Shown piece after piece: positions 23,792-26,373 of a stretch of 26,373 nt of DNA. This DNA comes from an uncultured Caryophanales bacterium. GTDB taxonomy: Bacteria; Bacillota_I; Bacilli_A; RF39; UBA660. Every line of letters starts with the position of its first letter. The first letter of the stretch is position 1. The notes beneath the pieces were generated by a model, which was given only the letters and a program-made list of their open reading frames with translations, was not told the origin of the DNA and made no database searches. The translations under genes were made by a program, and so were the position numbers. Location of the stretch: contig CAMYXG010000005.1 of NCBI GenBank assembly GCA_947303225.1, positions 1-26,373 of the forward strand. Direction: 5' to 3'.

Positions 23792-24572
23792 ACTGAACTT
23801 GAATTAATTTAGCATGAATAACTTTTCTACCTTTATTATCATCAGTACAAGTAGATAAAGTAATAATAGAATCTTCTATAGAAACAGATGCCGTAGCAGG
23901 AATAGTATTTCTTCCAGCTATAGTATCCAAAAAGGTTTGATACTCACTATCGGTATAAAAATTTGTCTGTAAATAATAAACTTCAGGTTCAACAATATAA
24001 GCAGAAAAGACTTGATACGTATACATCTTTCCATCATCAGTCATAACCATAATTTTAATTTCTTTCTTCTTAGAAGAAAAAACTTTGTTTAAACTACCAA
24101 AAGCAGTTCGATTTAGCAAATTGTGTCCATAAAAAATAGTATTTTTATCACCCATTTTATTATCATTACGATAATCCATAAAAGTCCATCCACCAGTTGA
24201 ATATGCTTTATCAAAAGAATGAGTCAAATAATAATCATTATCAACTGTTTGAACAATTGGATAATTAACATTAGTATCTTCAACACTTATCCATGCAATT
24301 GTATCACTATTTGCTTTTTTCAATTCATCAAAATGAATATCACTTAATTGATATTTACCATAAATACGATAAAGATTCATTTCTTTATTCAACAATAAAT
24401 TTTGATCTTTATCATCTTCTTTTTGTACTTGCTCAGGCTTAATATCATCATTAAATATTGACTGAACATAATTAGTATTATCAACATGTAAAGTATCAAA
24501 TAAATATAATAAACACAAAAACCATATAATCATCATAACTATATGAGAAGGTTGTTCCCTCTTATATGTCAA
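23790..24572 (-). CDS. Class B sortase
   Basis: This 260-residue membrane-bound transpeptidase attaches surface proteins to the cell wall. One N-terminal membrane segment (about residues 11-28) precedes the catalytic domain. Landmarks are the class B phrase LKKANSDTIAWISVEDT, YPIVQ, the catalytic H150 in YGHNLL, C242 in LSTCT and R249 in GRKVIH. Class B enzymes cut NP(Q/K)T(N/G/S) motifs, and an NPKTG lies in the 8288-9373 protein. No ribosome site precedes the start; the TTG start overlaps the TGA of the preceding 59-aa ORF as TTGA, suggesting re-initiation. An internal ATG 12 codons later is the alternative but would remove the basic N-terminus. It is the last gene of a three-gene operon. 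Confidence 0.93.
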   Translation of the reverse strand: MTYKREQPSHIVMMIIWFLCLLYLFDTLHVDNTNYVQSIFNDDIKPEQVQKEDDKDQNLLLNKEMNLYRIYGKYQLSDIHFDELKKANSDTIAWISVEDTNVNYPIVQTVDNDYYLTHSFDKAYSTGGWTFMDYRNDNKMGDKNTIFYGHNLLNRTAFGSLNKVFSSKKKEIKIMVMTDDGKMYTYQVFSAYIVEPEVYYLQTNFYTDSEYQTFLDTIAGRNTIPATASVSIEDSIITLSTCTDDNKGRKVIHAKLIQVQ

Positions 24573-24748
24573 TACATAGTTATAGAACGCATCATTTTTA
24601 TAGGTATAATCTTTTCAAATAAAGAAAAAACCTTTTCAAAATAAAAGTAAAGCCCTCTAGACAAAAATAGAGATAAGGTTCTAAATCCTTTAGTAAATAG
24701 ATGAATAATAGATAGTGGTACAAAGAAAATGATTTTAAGAATTTTCAT
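24569..24748 (-). CDS. 59-aa hydrophobic membrane peptide in the sortase operon
   Basis: This short ORF encodes 59 residues: a basic start, a hydrophobic run (MKILKIIFFVPLSIIHLFTK), then an amphipathic aromatic-rich middle (SRGLYFYFEKVFSLFEKI) and a basic end. The ATG follows the TAA of the 108-aa gene after one base, and its TGA overlaps the TTG of the sortase gene (TTGA). Tight packing on both sides is the main evidence that it is translated. The ribosome site is weak (GAAGAAA about 10 nt upstream). No family is recognised; a role with the sortase is inference from position. Confidence 0.65.
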   Translation of the reverse strand: MKILKIIFFVPLSIIHLFTKGFRTLSLFLSRGLYFYFEKVFSLFEKIIPIKMMRSITMY

Positions 24749-24749
24749 A

Positions 24750-25076
24750 TTATAAGATTTCTTCGTCTATAATACCCATCAAAACTGGTTCTGAGGAATA
24801 AGATTTTTCTGAATTAGATACAGTAACTTGATCAAATTCCTGAGTAATACTTAAAATATCAATTGTCTTTGATAAATCTTCATCTGGTTGAATAACAGGA
24901 ATTAATACAGAAGAATTCTTTTTTCTAGCACGTACAACTTTATTAGGAACGTTGACGCTTTGAACAATTGATTTCTGAGTATTTAAACGATATCCTTTCT
25001 TCTCAATTATAGTAGTAATAATACCAGTAAGGATTGAAAATACAACAATAATTGTCAAATACATGTAAATTATCAT
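24750..25076 (-). CDS. Single-TM protein heading the sortase operon
   Basis: This 108-residue protein has one N-terminal membrane segment (about residues 3-24) followed by a basic stretch (VVRARKKN) and an acidic, Ser/Asp-rich tail (residues 60-108). The basic residues just after the segment suggest the tail is cytoplasmic. AGGAG lies 8 nt before the ATG. It is the first gene behind a recognisable promoter and is followed after 1 nt by the 59-aa ORF. No family is recognised. It may help regulate or position the sortase, but this is inference. Confidence 0.75.
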   Translation of the reverse strand: MIIYMYLTIIVVFSILTGIITTIIEKKGYRLNTQKSIVQSVNVPNKVVRARKKNSSVLIPVIQPDEDLSKTIDILSITQEFDQVTVSNSEKSYSSEPVLMGIIDEEIL

Positions 25077-25106
25077 TTTATCATCTCCTATCTACTATCT
25101 ACTTCA

Positions 25107-25134
25107 ATTATATATTATATTGGATTTTAATCAA
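25107..25134 (-). promoter_or_regulatory. Promoter of the sortase operon
   Basis: On the minus strand, -35 TTGATT (25129-25134), a 16-nt spacer and -10 TATAAT (25107-25112). A second TATAAT-like box overlaps the spacer (25114-25119). Confidence 0.65.
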
Positions 25135-25138
25135 TAGT

Positions 25139-25160
25139 TTTACATAAAATAATATGTAAA
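25139..25160. promoter_or_regulatory. Inverted repeat upstream of the sortase promoter, possible operator
   Basis: TTTACATA and TATGTAAA form a perfect 8-bp inverted repeat with a 6-nt spacer, 4 nt upstream of the -35 box. Further TTTACA/TGTAAA words lie in 25160-25260. It has the look of a dimeric regulator site; no regulator is encoded nearby. Confidence 0.4.
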
Positions 25161-25265
25161 GCATTGTAAATAAAAATATAAGTGATTATTAAAAATGTAA
25201 AAAAAAGTAAATTTATAAATTTATGAACACTCTTTACAGTTATAAAATTGTAAATATAATACTTT

Positions 25266-25294
25266 AAAAAAAAGCCAATGTTTAACACATTGAC
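25266..25294 (-). terminator. Terminator of the 292-aa anchored protein gene
   Basis: On the minus strand GTCAATGT / ACATTGGC (one U-G pair) with a 5-nt loop is followed by eight T residues. The 265-bp gap from 25077 to 25341 holds only this, the inverted repeat and the sortase promoter. Confidence 0.85.
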
Positions 25295-25341
25295 TGCCAT
25301 AATTATTATCAATTATTTGCAACTAAAATTATTATTTAGTA

Positions 25342-26220
25342 TTATTTTGACTTTATAAAAATATATGTTCCATCTGTTTGCTCTTCAAAAACTAAAGTAT
25401 ACAATACATCAATTTTATCTTTATATTTTGAAAAGTCATCATCTTTATCATTTTTAGAATCATACTTTACTTTTGTACCATCGTTAAAAACAAAATAATC
25501 ATCATCTTCTGCAATTATTTCTGCATAATTAACTGTTAATATATTATTGCTTTTTTTCACATTTTTAAATCCAGAAATCATAGGATGCCTACTTTTTCCA
25601 CATTCACAAGATAAAAAAGAATAACCATTCTCTGATTTAGAATAACCATATGCACTGCCATCAATCGTTTCTACAGTAGTTTTAGATGCACTATTTTTTT
25701 CTCCAAACATCTTTTTATACTGTTTATTGACATCAGAATAACGATAAAGTGTCTGGTATCCATCAGAACATAACAAATTTTCAACTTTCCAACTACCTTC
25801 TTCAAAAGTATCAGCCAAACTTTCAATATCGTTGCCAAACAATTCTTTACAATTATATTTCTTATCTCCTTCTTCAGTATTTAAAATAGAAATATATGTT
25901 TTCACATCATTATCATTTAGATCTAATTCTTCTGAATTAATTGCATAAAACATATTAAAATTTCCAAACACTTCTTTAACAATCTTCTGTCCCTCTTCAT
26001 CTGATAATATTTCTTCTTTTACTTCAGTTTTAGTTGAATTTACAGTACTATCATTTTTCTTGTTATTACTAATGAAATCAATAACATCCTTATCGTTAAG
26101 TATATAACCGACTAATATGATTATAACTAATCCAAATATTAAACATATCCCTTTAAATATATTTCTATTTTTTTTAATTTCATTTGATGGTCTACCAATA
26201 CCATTTTTAAATAAACTCAT
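25342..26220 (-). CDS. Membrane-anchored extracellular protein of unknown function
   Basis: This 292-residue protein has a cytoplasmic N-terminus of about 22 residues (basic), one membrane segment (about 23-41) and a large outer domain. A low-complexity Asn/Lys/Ser/Thr linker lies at about 48-70. The rest is acidic, with cysteines near 125, 152, 207 and 209 (including a CEC pair). No family is recognised. I start at the ATG at 26220, because AGGAGG lies about 10 nt upstream; an earlier in-frame start at 26247 runs through that site and has none of its own. It sits directly behind the tRNA-Pro terminator and has a TATAAT box at 26250-26255. The C-terminal strand pattern (VLYTLVFEE, GTYIFIK) suggests a beta-rich fold. 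Confidence 0.82.
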   Translation of the reverse strand: MSLFKNGIGRPSNEIKKNRNIFKGICLIFGLVIIILVGYILNDKDVIDFISNNKKNDSTVNSTKTEVKEEILSDEEGQKIVKEVFGNFNMFYAINSEELDLNDNDVKTYISILNTEEGDKKYNCKELFGNDIESLADTFEEGSWKVENLLCSDGYQTLYRYSDVNKQYKKMFGEKNSASKTTVETIDGSAYGYSKSENGYSFLSCECGKSRHPMISGFKNVKKSNNILTVNYAEIIAEDDDYFVFNDGTKVKYDSKNDKDDDFSKYKDKIDVLYTLVFEEQTDGTYIFIKSK

Positions 26221-26249
26221 TTTTACAACTCCTCCTATTCTATACAAAT

Positions 26250-26255
26250 ATTATA
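26250..26255 (-). promoter_or_regulatory. -10 box of the 292-aa protein gene
   Basis: TATAAT on the minus strand lies 29 bp before the start codon, directly after the tRNA terminator T-run. No good -35 is seen. Confidence 0.5.
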
Positions 26256-26257
26256 AC

Positions 26258-26283
26258 ATAAAAAAAACTCTAAAAAAGAGTTT
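26258..26283 (-). terminator. Terminator of the tRNA-Pro transcript
   Basis: AAACTCT / AGAGTTT with a 5-nt loop is followed by a T run on the minus strand, 12 bp past the tRNA 3' end. Confidence 0.85.
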
Positions 26284-26294
26284 AATCATTAAAA

Positions 26295-26371
26295 TGGTCG
26301 GGAAGACAGGATTTGAACCTGCAACCCCTTGGTCCCAAACCAAGTGCTCTACCAAGTTGAGCCACTTCCCG
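26295..26371 (-). tRNA. tRNA-Pro (anticodon TGG), CCA encoded
   Basis: On the minus strand the acceptor arms CGGGAAG / CTTCCCG pair fully. The D-arm (GCTCAACTTGGTAGAGC), anticodon stem CTTGG / CCAAG with loop TTTGGGA, and T-arm with GTTCAAATC are all intact. The anticodon is TGG, reading proline CCN codons. The discriminator A is followed by an encoded CCA (26295-26297). The length is 77 nt including CCA. Confidence 0.97.
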
Positions 26372-26373
26372 AA

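Noticed and set aside
24569..24572. TTGACA at the sortase start as a -35 box
   Set aside because: No -10 box lies 16-18 nt downstream; the TTG is better explained as the sortase start overlapping a stop codon.
25127..25312. 61-aa hydrophobic minus-strand ORF
   Set aside because: It runs through the terminator (25266-25294) of the upstream gene and through the inverted repeat and -35 region of the sortase promoter, with no ribosome site; its hydrophobicity follows from AT-rich sequence.
1..26373. Mycoplasma-type genetic code (TGA as Trp)
   Set aside because: TGG is the Trp codon throughout, and genes such as those at 10158 and 21813 end in TGA at sensible positions with coupled downstream starts.

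Overview
The window is AT-rich (roughly 30% GC by eye) and reads as a low-GC Gram-positive chromosome from an uncultured Bacillota/Mollicutes-related lineage, for example a gut Bacilli such as RF39. That placement is inference. The signs are strong AGGAGG/AGGTGA ribosome sites, TTGACA/TATAAT-like promoters, U-tailed terminators, a T-box leader, a class B sortase, a D,D-carboxypeptidase, an alpha2-type glycyl-tRNA synthetase and an archaeal/eukaryal-type prolyl-tRNA synthetase. TGG is used for Trp and TGA serves as a stop, so the Mycoplasma code does not apply. Most genes lie on the minus strand. Only three protein genes (comEB-like, metallophosphoesterase, proS) are on the plus strand.

Layout. 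Positions 31-2540: a surface module read leftward, with a TasA/camelysin-like exported protein, a membrane-embedded SipW-type (Ser-His) signal peptidase, and a two-TM protein. Positions 2574-4102: glyS behind a compact T-box leader. Positions 4130-4949: two small envelope genes, each driven by a nearly identical promoter; one is a second TasA/camelysin-like protein. Positions 4964-7653: an ABC exporter and a protein-kinase-like partner. Positions 7713-8260: dCMP deaminase. Positions 8264-9450: a 361-residue surface protein with a third TasA-like domain, an internal NPKTG sorting signal and a second signal-peptide-like segment. Positions 9466-11561: membrane cyclophilin coupled to a COG2509-type flavoprotein. 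Positions 11670-14707: metallophosphoesterase, DacF-like carboxypeptidase and a tail-anchored acidic protein. Positions 14790-16318: proS. Positions 16321-19218: a type IV prepilin-like protein with InlB-type B-repeats. Positions 19270-22850: an unknown soluble protein, dxs and a YjbR+EVE-like fusion. Positions 22934-23755: MscS channel. Positions 23766-25160: a class B sortase operon containing a 59-aa membrane ORF. Positions 25273-26255: an anchored protein of unknown function. Positions 26265-26371: tRNA-Pro(TGG) and its terminator.

How the genes fit together. The recurring theme is building and attaching surface proteins: a SipW-type peptidase, three related TasA/camelysin-like exported domains, a class B sortase with a plausible NPKTG substrate in the same window, and a prepilin-leader adhesin-like protein. 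The internal NPKTG site followed by a second SipW-like signal in the 8288-9373 protein is the most unusual item. It suggests a precursor that could be divided into a wall-anchored part and a second exported part. The remainder is housekeeping (translation, isoprenoid precursor synthesis, wall trimming, osmotic safety). No intergenic stretch longer than 300 bases was found. I saw no CRISPR array, insertion sequence, rRNA or phage gene.
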